A DNA stretch of 64,000 nt, from assembly GCA_018433775.1 (NCBI GenBank), contig JAHDQN010000020.1, positions 124,001 through 188,000 of the forward strand, in the 5' to 3' direction. The notes under the pieces were generated by a model. That model saw nothing but the letters and a program-made list of their open reading frames with translations, was not told the DNA's origin and did no database searches. The position numbers and the translations under genes are program-made. Every line of letters begins with the position of its first letter. The first letter of the stretch is position 1. Source of the stretch: Deltaproteobacteria bacterium (lineage in GTDB: Bacteria > Desulfobacterota > Desulfomonilia > UBA1062). Below are positions 43,778 through 55,632 of the stretch, in pieces.

Positions 43778-46700
43778 TGCAGCTCCACGGAAGAGCTGCC
43801 GAGCAGCTCTCCCAGTCTGACGATCACGTCGCGCGTCGGCGTGACCATATATTCCCTGCCCGCATCGATGAGCACGAGCCCTTCATCGGTATTGATCTCG
43901 AAGCAAATCTGGCAGCCACCCTTGGACCCGGAGACGGCCTCTTTGAGAGCGCGGATGTCATCCGCCCCGGTTCCGGGAGGAAGGTGCAGGATGATCCTGC
44001 GCGCCAGGACCGACTCCGCCTGCTCGATGGGGTAGACCTCCTCGGCGATGAGGTCGACCTGTGTGTTGTCGTTCTCACCGCCCTCGCCCTCTGCCGCGCC
44101 GTTGATCTTTGCCTTGACCACCACCGGCGCGTTGTCCCTGATGACGTCCTGGTATTCGCTGAAGCACTGGGGAAAGAACACCACCGGTGCCGATCCCTCG
44201 AGATCCTCGATGAATCCCCGGGCCATGGGGGCGCCCTTCTTGGTCCTGGTGATATTCACCTCGCCCAGAACCCCTGCCAGGATCACCAACCCATGGGTGT
44301 CCGCAAGGCCCTGAGTAGTGGTGGTCGCATACTTTTCGATGAGATCGGTATACCGCTTCAGGGGATGGCCCGAGATGTAGAAACCCACGCTCTCCTTTTC
44401 CATCAGGAGCTTCTCGTTCTCGGAGAAATCCGGGATGTCCGGCAGCTCGATGGTGTCGTCCGCATTGTCTTCGGAGAACTCCTCCAGGCTGAAGAGGGTC
44501 TCCTGGCCGGCGAGCCTGTCCCTGGCCTTTCTCTGGGCCTCGTCGAGCAGGGCGTCGAGCGCCTCCAGCAGCGACCTGCGGTTGGGGTAGACGCTGTCGA
44601 ACGCGCCCACCTGGATGAGGGCCTCGACCACGCGGCGGTTGACCTTGGTGAGCGCCATACGCTCCAGGAAGTTGCCGAGGTCGGTGAACCTGCCTCCGCG
44701 GTCGCGTTCCTTGAGAATCACCTCCACGGCAGCCCTGCCCACGTTCTTGATCCCGGCCAGCCCGAAGCGGATCCCCTCGTCGGTGGTGATGAACTCCCAG
44801 CTGCTCTCGTTGATGTCCGGGCACAGGATCGGGACGCCCTTTGCCTTGCACTCGGAGAGGTGCCGGGTCACCTTGTCGGTGTTGCCCAGGTCGAGCGTGA
44901 GGTTCGCGGCCATGAACTCGCGGAAGTGGTGCGCCTTGAGATAGGCGGTCTGGTAGGCAACCAGGGCGTAGGCCGCGGCGTGGGACTTGTTGAACCCGTA
45001 GTTGGCGAACTTCTCCATGAGGTCGAAGATCTCGACCGCCACCTGCTGAACCACCCCGTTCCTGGTCGCGCCCTCCACGAAGATCTCCCGGTGCTGGGCC
45101 ATCTCGGCGGCGATCTTCTTGCCCATGGCGCGCCTGAGCAGGTCGGCCTTGCCCAGGGAGTAGCCTGCCAGCCTCTGGGCGATCTGCATGACCTGCTCCT
45201 GGTAGACGATGATCCCGTAGGTCTCTTCCAGGATGGGCTCCAGCAGGGGGTGGGGATACTCGATCTTTTCCCTGCCGTGCTTGCGGTCGGTATACGAGGG
45301 GATGAGGTCCATGGGTCCGGGCCGGTAGAGGGCTACCGCCGCGATGATGTCCTCGAACTTCTCTGGCCTGAGCCGCTTGAGCATCTGCTTCATGCCCGAG
45401 CTTTCGAGCTGGAACACGCTCGACGTGTCGCCGTCGCTGATGAGCTCGTAGGTGGCGGCGTCGTCCAGGGGGATGTTCGTAATGTCGATGTCGATGCCCC
45501 GGCCTTCCAGGATCTGCAGCGCCTTCTGGATCACGGTGAGCGTCTTCAGCCCCAGCATATCGAGCTTGATGAGCCCCACCTGCTCGACGCGCTTCATGTC
45601 GTACTGGCTGATGAGCATGCCCTTTTTGTCCATGTAGACAGGAACATGCTCCACCAGGGGCCGCGAGTCGGATATGACCACGCCTCCCGCGTGCACCGAG
45701 GCGTGCCTGTTCAATCCCTCGAGGGACCGGGCGATGGTGATGAGCCGCGAGACCATGGGGTCGCTCTCCATGAGCTGCTTGAGCCTGGGCTCGACCTTCA
45801 GGGCCTCGTCCAGGGTGATATTCAGGTCATTGGGGATGAGCTTGGCGATCCGGTCCACGTCTCCGTAGCTCATGCCGAGCACCCGGCCCACGTCCCTGAT
45901 CACGGCCTTGGCCTTCATGTTGCCGAAGGTGGTGATCTGGCAGACATACTCGGGACCGTACTTGTTCTTGACGTACTCGATCACCTCGTCCCGCCTGCTC
46001 TGGCAGAAGTCCACGTCGATATCGGGCATGCTCTTGCGCTCGGGGTTGAGGAAGCGCTCGAACAGGAGATTCCAGCGGATGGGATCGATGTCGGTGATGC
46101 CCAGTCCGTAGGCGGCGAGCGACCCGGCCGCGCTGCCCCTGCCCGGCCCGACCGGGATACCGTTGGCCTTGGCGTACTGGATGTAGTCGGCCACGATCAG
46201 GAAATAGCCCGGGAAGCCCATGGACCGGATGATCCCGAGCTCTTCTTCGAGCCTCTCGGCATACTCCGGGGGGATCTTCTCACCTTCCATCCGCGCCTTC
46301 AGGCCCGACCACGCCCTCTGCTCGACGAGCTCTTCTAAGGTCACGCCCTTTTCGGTGGGGTACACGGGGAAGTAGTACACCCCCCTGGGCAGCTCCAGGC
46401 TGCAGCGGGCGGCCACCTCGGCGGTGGCGTCCACGGCCTGGGGAATCCAGTGAAAGTACTCCCTCATCTCCTGGGGGCTCTTGAGATAGAGCTCGTCGGT
46501 CTCGAAGCTCATCCGGCCCTTGTCGTGCATGGTCGTCTGCGTCTGGATGCAGAGCAGGGCCTCGTGGGCCTTGGCATCGCTCCGGAGCAGGTAGTGGCAG
46601 TCGTTGGTTGCCACCACCGGCAGCCCGTGGCGACCGGCCAACTCGACGAGCTGGGGGTTGAGGGTTTCCTGGTCGGCCAGGCCGTTTGCCTGGATCTCGA

Positions 46701-47214
46701 CATAGAACCGGTTGTCAAAGGTCTTGCAGTAGAATTCCAGGGCGTCGTTCACCCGCTCGTCGTTGCCCCTGAGCAGCCAGTAGGGAACCTCTCCCTGCAG
46801 ACACGCGCTCAGGGCGATGAGGCCTTTGTTGAGCTCCGAGAGGGCGGCCCGGTCCACGCGCGGCTTATAGTAGAAACCGTCCACGTGAGCCATGGACACC
46901 AGCTTGATGAGGTTGCGGTAACCCTGCTCGTCCTGGGCGAGCAGCACGAGGTGATAGTTCTTGGGCATGCCCGGGATCAGCTCGCGGGACCTCATGTCGC
47001 CCGGGGCGACGTATACCTCGCAGCCGATGATAGGCTTGATCCCGGCCTTGTTCGCCTTGTCGTAGAAGTCCATGGCCCCGTACAGCACGCCATGGTCGGT
47101 GATGGCCGCCGCCTCCTGCCCGAAGAGCTTTGTCTTGTCCACGAGATCCTGGATTCGGATCGCGCCGTCCAGGAGGCTGTACTGGGTGTGGCAGTGGAGA
47201 TGGACAAAGCCCAT
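43774..47214 (-). CDS. dnaE: DNA polymerase III subunit alpha
   Basis: 1146 residues, replicative polymerase. PHP domain at the N terminus (VHLHCHTQYSLLDG), polymerase active site with MPDIDVDFCQSRRDEVIEYV and GRGSAAGSLAAYGLGITDID, then ITTFGNMKAKAVIRDVGRVL. The beta-clamp and OB-fold region fills the C terminus (LVILAGVLGEVNITRTKKGA). Overlaps accA by 4 bases and follows guaB by 7, so a sppA-guaB-dnaE-accA operon is likely. Confidence 0.98.
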   Translation of the reverse strand: MGFVHLHCHTQYSLLDGAIRIQDLVDKTKLFGQEAAAITDHGVLYGAMDFYDKANKAGIKPIIGCEVYVAPGDMRSRELIPGMPKNYHLVLLAQDEQGYRNLIKLVSMAHVDGFYYKPRVDRAALSELNKGLIALSACLQGEVPYWLLRGNDERVNDALEFYCKTFDNRFYVEIQANGLADQETLNPQLVELAGRHGLPVVATNDCHYLLRSDAKAHEALLCIQTQTTMHDKGRMSFETDELYLKSPQEMREYFHWIPQAVDATAEVAARCSLELPRGVYYFPVYPTEKGVTLEELVEQRAWSGLKARMEGEKIPPEYAERLEEELGIIRSMGFPGYFLIVADYIQYAKANGIPVGPGRGSAAGSLAAYGLGITDIDPIRWNLLFERFLNPERKSMPDIDVDFCQSRRDEVIEYVKNKYGPEYVCQITTFGNMKAKAVIRDVGRVLGMSYGDVDRIAKLIPNDLNITLDEALKVEPRLKQLMESDPMVSRLITIARSLEGLNRHASVHAGGVVISDSRPLVEHVPVYMDKKGMLISQYDMKRVEQVGLIKLDMLGLKTLTVIQKALQILEGRGIDIDITNIPLDDAATYELISDGDTSSVFQLESSGMKQMLKRLRPEKFEDIIAAVALYRPGPMDLIPSYTDRKHGREKIEYPHPLLEPILEETYGIIVYQEQVMQIAQRLAGYSLGKADLLRRAMGKKIAAEMAQHREIFVEGATRNGVVQQVAVEIFDLMEKFANYGFNKSHAAAYALVAYQTAYLKAHHFREFMAANLTLDLGNTDKVTRHLSECKAKGVPILCPDINESSWEFITTDEGIRFGLAGIKNVGRAAVEVILKERDRGGRFTDLGNFLERMALTKVNRRVVEALIQVGAFDSVYPNRRSLLEALDALLDEAQRKARDRLAGQETLFSLEEFSEDNADDTIELPDIPDFSENEKLLMEKESVGFYISGHPLKRYTDLIEKYATTTTQGLADTHGLVILAGVLGEVNITRTKKGAPMARGFIEDLEGSAPVVFFPQCFSEYQDVIRDNAPVVVKAKINGAAEGEGGENDNTQVDLIAEEVYPIEQAESVLARRIILHLPPGTGADDIRALKEAVSGSKGGCQICFEINTDEGLVLIDAGREYMVTPTRDVIVRLGELLGSSSVELQ

Positions 47215-47221
47215 GGCCCGC

Positions 47222-49565
<2,344 letters not shown>

Positions 49566-50006
49566 ATCAGTTGATGAACTTGGTATGTCTCAAGTTGGTC
49601 AATGTTTATACAACCAAAGGTTATCAAGCAAGTACAAAATGATCCACAGCCATTGAAGCAAGTCATTTTCCCGAGCAAAAAATTCTCAGCCGGTTTCCCC
49701 GGTGCCGGTCGGCTGGAACCCAGATCGGGATGACCCGGGGATGGTGTCGCCGGTCGATAATCAAACATGGCAAATGGGTTTGAGATTGTAAGACCCATGG
49801 AAGCACCATACCGGCACTGTTCAGATTCTGCTTCTCCTTCGACTTTGGGAAAATCCTTCAACAGAAATGCGGCATCCTTTCGGATACGCTCTGGTTTATG
49901 GGATAATATGATATAAAATGAAGCAGGAACGCGGGGCTTTGAAAAAAGAGAACGGCCTCTCTTCGCCGGTATACCGGAGAGGAGAGGCCGCTTTTCTTAC
50001 TTGAGA
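49566..50006. other. Intergenic region with rpsA terminator
   Basis: 440 bases between sppA and rpsA, both on the minus strand. It holds the rpsA terminator (49942-49990) and presumably the promoter of the sppA operon; a TATAAA at about 49605-49610 (minus strand) has a weak -35 at a short spacing. AT-rich near 49895-49925. No gene found. Confidence 0.5.
49942..49990 (-). terminator. Rho-independent terminator after rpsA
   Basis: On the minus strand CGGCCTCTC and GAGAGGCCG form a 9-pair stem; an inner CCGG...CCGG pairing lies inside. A TTTTTT run follows within a few bases. It begins 17 bases after the rpsA stop. Confidence 0.9.
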
Positions 50007-51797
50007 TCAGGAGCTCTTGTTTTTGTCCTGCAGACCCTTGAGGAGCTCACCGAGATTCGTGCCGACCTTCTCGGAGACCTTCTCGTGGCTTGCCGTGACC
50101 TTTGTGTCATGGGCTTCTTCCAGGGCCTTGATGGAGAGACCGATCTTCTTGTTTTCCGGGCTCAGGCGCAACACCATGGCTTCGACCTCCTGGCCCACGG
50201 AGAGCACCGAAGAGAGGTTCTCGATCTTGTTGCTGCTCACCTCGGAGATGTGGATCATCCCCTCCACCCCTTCGCGGATCTCCACGAATGCGCCGAAATC
50301 CGTCAGGGAGGTGATCTTGCCGGTGATCACGGAACCCACCGGGTGCTCGTTGGCCACCTGGGTCCAGGGATCGGGGCTCAGCTGCTTGACGCCGAGCGAA
50401 AACTTCTCGTTGTCCGGGTCCACGGTGAGCACCTTGGCCTGAACCACGTCGCCCTTTTTGTAGAGCTCGCGGGGGTTCTTCACCTTGGGGTCCCAGGTCA
50501 GGTCCGAGACGTGGATGAGTCCGTCGATGTCGATGTTTTCGTCCACGCTGACGAACAGACCGAAGTCTGTCACGTTCTTGACCGTGGCATCCACGACCGT
50601 CCCCGGAGGATAGTAGTCATAGAGGAGATCCCAGGGATTCGGCGAGGCCTGCTTGAGGCCCAGCGAGATCCTCCGGTTCTCCTGGTCGACGCCGAGGACG
50701 ACCACGTCCACCTCCTGGCCCTCTTCGAGGATGGTGGAAGGATGCCGCATTCTCTTGGTCCAGAACATCTCGGAGATGTGTACCAGCCCCTCGACACCCT
50801 CTTCGATCTCCACGAATGCGCCGTAGTTTGTGATGGATGTCACCTTGCCGGAGACCTTCTTCCCGATGGGATAGCGGTATTCGAGCCCCTCCCACGGGTC
50901 GGGCGTGAGCTGCTTGGTGCCCAGCGAGATCTTCTCGGTCTCCGGATCGAACTCGATGACCTTGACCTGGATCACATCACCCGGAGACACCTTGTCCTTG
51001 GGATCCTTGAGCTTGCCCCAGGACATGTCGGTGATGTGGAGCAGGCCGTCGATCCCTCCGATATCCACGAAGGCCCCGTAGGCCATGATGTTCTTCACCG
51101 TGCCTTCGACCACGTCACCCTTGGACAGGGTGGCGATGAGCTTCTTCTTTTTCTCTTCCCGCTCACGCTCCAGCACTTCGCGGTGGCTCACCACCACGTT
51201 GTTTTTCTTCCGGTTGAACTTGATGATGGAGACCTCGATGGTCTCTCCCACCATCTTTTCCAGCTCTGCCTCGGAAATCGGACTGAGCGTGGCCTGAGAG
51301 GTGGGAAGGAATGCGGGCACGCCGATATCCACGGTAAGGCCGCCCTTGATCCGCTCGATCACGGTCCCGTCGAGGGTTTCGTTATCCTGATAGGCCTTGA
51401 CGATATCGTCCCAGACCTTGATCCGCTGGGCCTTTTCCTTGCTGAGCCGGATGAAGCCCTTGACGTTGTTGATGCTCTCGACGAGCACCTCGACCTCGTC
51501 GCCAACGGAAACGGTGATGGCCCCGTTCTCATCGATAAACTCGCGGATCGGCGCCTGCCCTTCCATCTTCCTCCCGATATCGATCATGATATAGTCAGTT
51601 CCCACCTGTACAACCGTCCCGGTGACCACCGAGCCGGTGGAAACACGTTTGTCGATGGTTTCTTCATAGAGAGCTTCCAACTCCAGGTTCTGATCGAATT
51701 CTCCTGATTCCTCCTGAGCGTTCGTGCTCTCTGTCATTTCCTCCTTGATCTCTTTTACTTCTTTGTGATCTGTTTTGGTTTCTTCGAGACTATACAT
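50007..51797 (-). CDS. rpsA: 30S ribosomal protein S1
   Basis: 596 residues with six S1 RNA-binding domains after an acidic N-terminal tail. Repeats such as GTVKNIMAYGAFVDIGGIDG and GKVTSITNYGAFVEIEEGVE carry the S1 core, and GLLHITDMSW / GLVHISEMFW are recurrent. Needed for initiation on most mRNAs. A TTGTCT-N17-TATAGG promoter lies upstream, AGGGGG is the ribosome site, and a strong terminator follows. Confidence 0.97.
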   Translation of the reverse strand: MYSLEETKTDHKEVKEIKEEMTESTNAQEESGEFDQNLELEALYEETIDKRVSTGSVVTGTVVQVGTDYIMIDIGRKMEGQAPIREFIDENGAITVSVGDEVEVLVESINNVKGFIRLSKEKAQRIKVWDDIVKAYQDNETLDGTVIERIKGGLTVDIGVPAFLPTSQATLSPISEAELEKMVGETIEVSIIKFNRKKNNVVVSHREVLEREREEKKKKLIATLSKGDVVEGTVKNIMAYGAFVDIGGIDGLLHITDMSWGKLKDPKDKVSPGDVIQVKVIEFDPETEKISLGTKQLTPDPWEGLEYRYPIGKKVSGKVTSITNYGAFVEIEEGVEGLVHISEMFWTKRMRHPSTILEEGQEVDVVVLGVDQENRRISLGLKQASPNPWDLLYDYYPPGTVVDATVKNVTDFGLFVSVDENIDIDGLIHVSDLTWDPKVKNPRELYKKGDVVQAKVLTVDPDNEKFSLGVKQLSPDPWTQVANEHPVGSVITGKITSLTDFGAFVEIREGVEGMIHISEVSSNKIENLSSVLSVGQEVEAMVLRLSPENKKIGLSIKALEEAHDTKVTASHEKVSEKVGTNLGELLKGLQDKNKSS

Positions 51798-51846
51798 CGT
51801 TTGTAACCCCCTGTCCGTCGTTCCTTATTCCTCGATAAGTTGGCAT

Positions 51847-51875
51847 CCTATACAATATAGATATGCAAAAGACAA
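51847..51875 (-). promoter_or_regulatory. Sigma-70-like promoter of rpsA
   Basis: On the minus strand TTGTCT (complement at 51870-51875) and TATAGG (complement at 51847-51852) are 17 bases apart. Transcription would start about 50 bases upstream of the rpsA ATG. Confidence 0.7.
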
Positions 51876-52008
51876 GCCTTTAATCGGCCCTTCCGGGCAG
51901 ATCGGCGGCAAAAAAAGCATTGGGCGCGTTTTGATGGGGGAATCGGATCCGGCGCCGAGCCCCCTCCGTACGACCCCGCCATTGTCGGGCTGCAGGCAGG
52001 GAAAAGTC

Positions 52009-52434
52009 CTAATCGAGCGGGTTCTTTTTTTTCTGCTGGCTGGAAGGATCCTTCAGTGCCTTTTCCAGATCGCTGAAGACCCGTTTCCTGTCCCTGCTCT
52101 CTCCCAGCGACTGCTCGATCTCCCTGAGCCTCGAATCCCGGCTGTTCTGAAACCGGCTTATCTCTTCGGCCATTTGCGGCGTCTGCTCGTGACGGGGCAG
52201 GGCTTCGATCCTGGTATGATCCCCGAGCCCGTAGCGGCACTCCGCGCCCGATATCACCACAGTGACGATCTTCTCGTCGCAGAGCTTGCGCGCCATCAGG
52301 GACAGCTCTTCTTCCGACACCTTCAGGATCCGGGCCAGATCCCCGAGCGCAGGCGGCCTGCCGTGGAGATGTTCGTGTATGCGTATCCCGGCGACAAAAA
52401 GATGAGCGCCTTCATAGAGATCTTTGAGCATCAT
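52009..52434 (-). CDS. Winged-helix-like protein of unknown function, 141 residues
   Basis: Residues 1 to about 75 look like a helix-turn-helix (PPALGDLARILKVSEEELSL) with a wing (KIVTVVISGAECRYGLGDH). The C-terminal half is a charged coiled coil (QMAEEISRFQNSRDSRLREI, ending in SSQQKKKNPLD). No known family recognised. It is divergent from a LysM gene and could regulate it, but this is inferred from position alone. Confidence 0.7.
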   Translation of the reverse strand: MMLKDLYEGAHLFVAGIRIHEHLHGRPPALGDLARILKVSEEELSLMARKLCDEKIVTVVISGAECRYGLGDHTRIEALPRHEQTPQMAEEISRFQNSRDSRLREIEQSLGESRDRKRVFSDLEKALKDPSSQQKKKNPLD

Positions 52435-52442
52435 GGATTTTC

Positions 52443-52472
52443 TCTATAAGAAAGCACCGTTCGATGCAACAA
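52443..52472 (-). promoter_or_regulatory. Possible sigma-70-like promoter
   Basis: On the minus strand TTGTTG (complement 52467-52472) and TATAGA (complement 52443-52448) are 18 bases apart. The start codon of the wHTH gene follows about 8 bases after the -10, so the message would be nearly leaderless; the match is moderate. Confidence 0.4.
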
Positions 52473-52545
52473 TGATTCAAGAATACCTTCTCAGGCGCCG
52501 ATATATTTCCCAAACACAGCCGCCTGAAAAAAAGGAGGAAACGAC

Positions 52546-53535
52546 TTGAAACGAACAGCCTCTCTCTTTATCGGCATTCTCGCTCTGTTCCTTGCCGCCG
52601 CGCCCCTGTGGGCAGACGATACCGTTCACACCGTAAAAAAAGGGGATACCCTGTGGGACATCACCAGCCAGTACCTTCAGACCCCTTGGCAATGGCCCGT
52701 GGTCTGGGCGAACAATCAGGACATCACCAATCCTCACCTGATCTTTCCCAACGACAAGGTGGTCATCTCGAAAAAGGACGGCAAAACCACCATTACCATC
52801 ATTCCCGCCGGTCAGCCCGATCCAGTTCCCGAGCCCGCCGTCTACACCCCTGAGGATATCGCGCAGGAAGAAGAAAAATCCATCGTGATCTCACCTCGGT
52901 ACTCGGCATATATCTACAGCCCGAACATACTCACCGGCTCGGGCCAGGTGACCAAGAAACTGGAGATCGGGGATCTGGCGGCAAAAAACGAGAGCATCTT
53001 CATCACGTCTTCCTCGGGCCTGACCCTGCACCGGGGGGTCACCATCGTATCGAAGGTGGCCGAGGTCACGGACCTGGGCGGGAAGACTGCGGGTTACCTC
53101 TACAAGACCATCGCCTTTGCCATGGTGGAGGACGCCATGGCGGACACCTACAAGGCCAGCGTGGAATATTCCAACCAGGAAATCCGCTCCGGAGACATCA
53201 TCTTCGATGATCTGCAGAACCTGGAGCCCCTCATGCTGAAGATCAGCGAGCCCTCTCTGGAAAACAGCGGCCGGGTGATCGATATCCACGGCGGTATCAC
53301 GGGAAGCAGTTATCTCGACCTGATTTTCCTTGACCTCGGCAAGACCAGCGGAGTCGATCAGGGCGCACTCCTCACCATTTATGAGGAAGCATCGCCCGGA
53401 AAAGACGCCGCGACCCTGAGAGAATATCAAGGCATGGCCCTGGTGCTGCAGTCGCTGGACAAGAGCTGCATGGCCCTGATCATGGATTCCAGGGGACCTA
53501 TACGGAAAAACTACCTTGCCGTAGGAATCGAATAG
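52546..53535 (+). CDS. Secreted LysM-domain protein
   Basis: 329 residues from a TTG with AAAGGAGG 8 bases upstream. A signal peptide (SLFIGILALFLAAAPLWAD) is followed by a LysM repeat at about 27-75 (VHTVKKGDTLWDITSQYLQT, NPHLIFPNDKVVI) that binds peptidoglycan. The 250-residue rest (KLEIGDLAAKNESIFITSSS, GVTIVSKVAEVTDLGGKTAG, SSYLDLIFLDLGKTSGVDQG) looks beta-rich and resembles the large uncharacterised C-termini of deltaproteobacterial LysM proteins. Envelope role likely. Confidence 0.85.
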   Translation: MKRTASLFIGILALFLAAAPLWADDTVHTVKKGDTLWDITSQYLQTPWQWPVVWANNQDITNPHLIFPNDKVVISKKDGKTTITIIPAGQPDPVPEPAVYTPEDIAQEEEKSIVISPRYSAYIYSPNILTGSGQVTKKLEIGDLAAKNESIFITSSSGLTLHRGVTIVSKVAEVTDLGGKTAGYLYKTIAFAMVEDAMADTYKASVEYSNQEIRSGDIIFDDLQNLEPLMLKISEPSLENSGRVIDIHGGITGSSYLDLIFLDLGKTSGVDQGALLTIYEEASPGKDAATLREYQGMALVLQSLDKSCMALIMDSRGPIRKNYLAVGIE

Positions 53536-53547
53536 CGAAAACCGCAT

Positions 53548-53589
53548 GCCCTTAAAGGTGCCGATGTCTTGAAACGGGCCTTTAAGGGC
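53548..53589. terminator. Hairpin between convergent genes, possible bidirectional terminator
   Basis: GCCCTTAAAGG (53548-53558) and CCTTTAAGGGC (53579-53589) form an 11-pair perfect stem around a 20-base loop. There is no following T-run in either direction, so it may be a weak or protein-assisted terminator. Confidence 0.55.
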
Positions 53590-53592
53590 GGC

Positions 53593-53904
53593 CTAAAAAG
53601 GAATCCCCTGATAGGAGAGCAGAATGTCCAGGCCCTTATCGTCCGACCGGGTGAACTTCACCGCCATGCCCGACCGGTCCTTCCTGACGATATGCCCCTG
53701 CACCCAGATGATCTTCCCGAACTCCTCGACGTCGATGCTGGCAAGAAGATAGCCGTCGGTGGCGCCGGGAGGCGCGCCGGTGAGGATGAACATCCCCCCC
53801 CTGCTGATGTTGCTCACCGTGCCCAGCTTATAGGCCGGGCCGTCGTCACGGTAAGCAACCTTCATATTCACCCTGCTTCTCTTGTGTGCCCGCTGTTCTT
53901 CCAT
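53593..53904 (-). CDS. PilZ-domain c-di-GMP-binding protein
   Basis: 103 residues from the likely start MEEQRAHKRSRVNMKVAYRD; a frame from 54015 adds 37 residues of poor quality. The RxxxR signature is HKRSRVN (a near match) and the second motif NISRGGMFI fits D/NxSxxG. GKIIWVQGHIVRKDRSGMAVKF completes the barrel. Likely binds cyclic di-GMP and relays it to an unknown partner. Isolated, convergent to the LysM gene. Confidence 0.85.
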   Translation of the reverse strand: MEEQRAHKRSRVNMKVAYRDDGPAYKLGTVSNISRGGMFILTGAPPGATDGYLLASIDVEEFGKIIWVQGHIVRKDRSGMAVKFTRSDDKGLDILLSYQGIPF

Positions 53905-54146
53905 GAGCTCGCTGCCGCCTGTCCGTCGGGAAGAAACGCTTCCCGGAGAGGAAGTATTTTGTGAAACCTTTACATTATAATGAAAAAGGGCGCCGGGTTC
54001 AAGCATCCTGTACATGCGGGTGATGTCGTTACATAACGTCTTTCACATGGTGTACTCTCCTGCTCCCCGTGAAACGCCCACAATGCATGAGACCGGATAA
54101 CCCAATGATTATGTTGTAAATTAATCCCGCATTTCCGAACACTGCG

Positions 54147-54176
54147 TTGACACCCCCCGCACAAGTGAGATATAGG
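54147..54176 (+). promoter_or_regulatory. Sigma-70-like promoter abutting hpt
   Basis: TTGACA at 54147-54152 and TATAGG at 54171-54176 are 18 bases apart. Expected start of transcription is about 54183, only 2 bases before the ATG at 54185. If correct the message is nearly leaderless; an AGGGGT that could serve as ribosome site overlaps the -10 region and would not be transcribed. Confidence 0.55.
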
Positions 54177-54184
54177 GGTATTTC

Positions 54185-54715
54185 ATGAAGATCCTATTTA
54201 CGAACAGGCAGATAGCAGAAAGGGTTCAGGAGCTGGGAAAAGAGATAACCAGTGACTACCAGGGAAACGAGCTGCTCGTAATAGGCGTTCTCAAGGGGGG
54301 GTTCATCTTCGTATCCGATCTTGTCCGGCACCTGGATCTTCCCGTCAGGGTGGAATTCGTCCGGCTGTCCAGCTACGGCTGCTCGGACAGCCCTCAGTGC
54401 GAGGTCAAGATCTTCGACGATACGGGGGACATCATGAGGGGCAAGCATGTCCTGATCGTGGACGACATCATGGACACGGGGGAAAGCATCGTTGCCTTCA
54501 AAAAACATCTGGAATCAAAGGGGCCTGCCTCGGTAAAGATCTGTACCATGATAAACAAGAAGGTCAGGAGAACCCAGGACATTGAACCGGACTATTATGG
54601 GTTCACCATAAGCGACGGCTTCATTGTCGGTTATGGGCTGGATTTTGCCGAAAACTACAGAGCACTCCCGGAGATATGCGTGCTCGAGCCAAGCGACAGG
54701 AGGGATACCCCTTGA
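54185..54715 (+). CDS. hpt: Hypoxanthine phosphoribosyltransferase
   Basis: 176 residues; converts hypoxanthine or guanine with PRPP to IMP or GMP. VIGVLKGGFIFVSDLVRHLD, the PRPP loop VLIVDDIMDTGESIVAF and DYYGFTISDGFIVGYGLDFA are diagnostic. Its stop overlaps the next start (TTGA), so the next gene is translationally coupled. Confidence 0.96.
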   Translation: MKILFTNRQIAERVQELGKEITSDYQGNELLVIGVLKGGFIFVSDLVRHLDLPVRVEFVRLSSYGCSDSPQCEVKIFDDTGDIMRGKHVLIVDDIMDTGESIVAFKKHLESKGPASVKICTMINKKVRRTQDIEPDYYGFTISDGFIVGYGLDFAENYRALPEICVLEPSDRRDTP

Positions 54716-55632
54716 CAGTTGTCCAATGCCCCGGCTGCAACAGCAAGTTCAGGATAGACCCGAAGGCCCTGCAGAAAAAGCCCGTAAAGATGCGCTGCAG
54801 CGTGTGCTCCCATGTCTTTTCCTACGACCCGGCCGAGAGTCCCGTCATCGAGCAGGACTTCGACAGCGTCATAGGAACCCAGGACGGCCAGCTGGAGGAA
54901 AGCTTCTCCCGGCCTTCTCTGGAGGAGGAGCTCACCGGAGAAATAAACGAGAGCATGGAGCCGGCTGAGCCCGGCAAAGAGGAGTCGTCCGAAGAATCGT
55001 CCGAGGTCGAGCCCGAATCAGTGATCCGGGAGATCGACTCCATCCTCGGAACCGGAAACGAGGTCGCCGACGGGGACGAGAATGAGTCGAAAAAGCTCTC
55101 CAGTAACGGTTCCGCGCTGAAAATGATCGTGTCGGTGGTGCTCATTGTCCTGGTATTCCTCGGGATCGGCGTGTGGATCATGAAGGACAGCATCATCCCT
55201 CTGCTCAAGCAGGATACCGGAGAGCAGAGCCGGGCGGTTCTCGAAAGGGGCCCGTTCTTCTCCATACCGGAGGAAAACGTCACCTACGAGCTGCTCTCCA
55301 ACAACAGCGACGGCTCGGTCCTGGTGGTCAAGGGCATGATCAAGAAGCTCACGTCCAAGCCGCTCAAATCGGTGCTGGTCCAGGCCCGGGTATATGACAG
55401 GAACAACAACCTCATTGAAAGCCGGAACGCCTATGCCGGAATCATCCCCGAGTCCGACGAGCTCGTCAGGCAGAAGGGCTCCGACATCGAGACCCTGCTC
55501 TCCGCCGAGCCGAGAACGCTCGGTGTACTTTCCACCTCCCCCGACATTCCCTTTGCCGTGGCCTTCTTCGGCAGGCCTGCAAGGGAGGGATTCTCATTCC
55601 AGGTGGAGGTGAAGGAGTTCCACTGGAAATAG
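54712..55632 (+). CDS. Zinc-ribbon membrane protein, DUF3426-like
   Basis: 306 residues starting at TTG, with AGGAGGG upstream, overlapping the hpt stop. Zinc ribbon with Cys 6, 9, 29 and 32 (VVQCPGCNSKFRID ... RCSVCSHVF, MJ0042 type), an acidic linker of about 90 residues, one membrane helix (MIVSVVLIVLVFLGIGVWIM) and a C-terminal beta-rich domain (NSDGSVLVVKGMIKKLTSKP, VLVQARVYDRNNNLIESRNA) like DUF3426. Common in deltaproteobacteria; role unknown. Confidence 0.85.
   Translation: MTVVQCPGCNSKFRIDPKALQKKPVKMRCSVCSHVFSYDPAESPVIEQDFDSVIGTQDGQLEESFSRPSLEEELTGEINESMEPAEPGKEESSEESSEVEPESVIREIDSILGTGNEVADGDENESKKLSSNGSALKMIVSVVLIVLVFLGIGVWIMKDSIIPLLKQDTGEQSRAVLERGPFFSIPEENVTYELLSNNSDGSVLVVKGMIKKLTSKPLKSVLVQARVYDRNNNLIESRNAYAGIIPESDELVRQKGSDIETLLSAEPRTLGVLSTSPDIPFAVAFFGRPAREGFSFQVEVKEFHWK

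Noticed and set aside
43777-46338. Plus-strand open frame of 853 codons opposite dnaE
   Set aside because: It is antisense to dnaE, with repetitive Leu/Asp/His composition and no family.
50001-51707. Plus-strand open frame of 568 codons opposite rpsA
   Set aside because: Shadow of the S1 repeats in the reverse frame.
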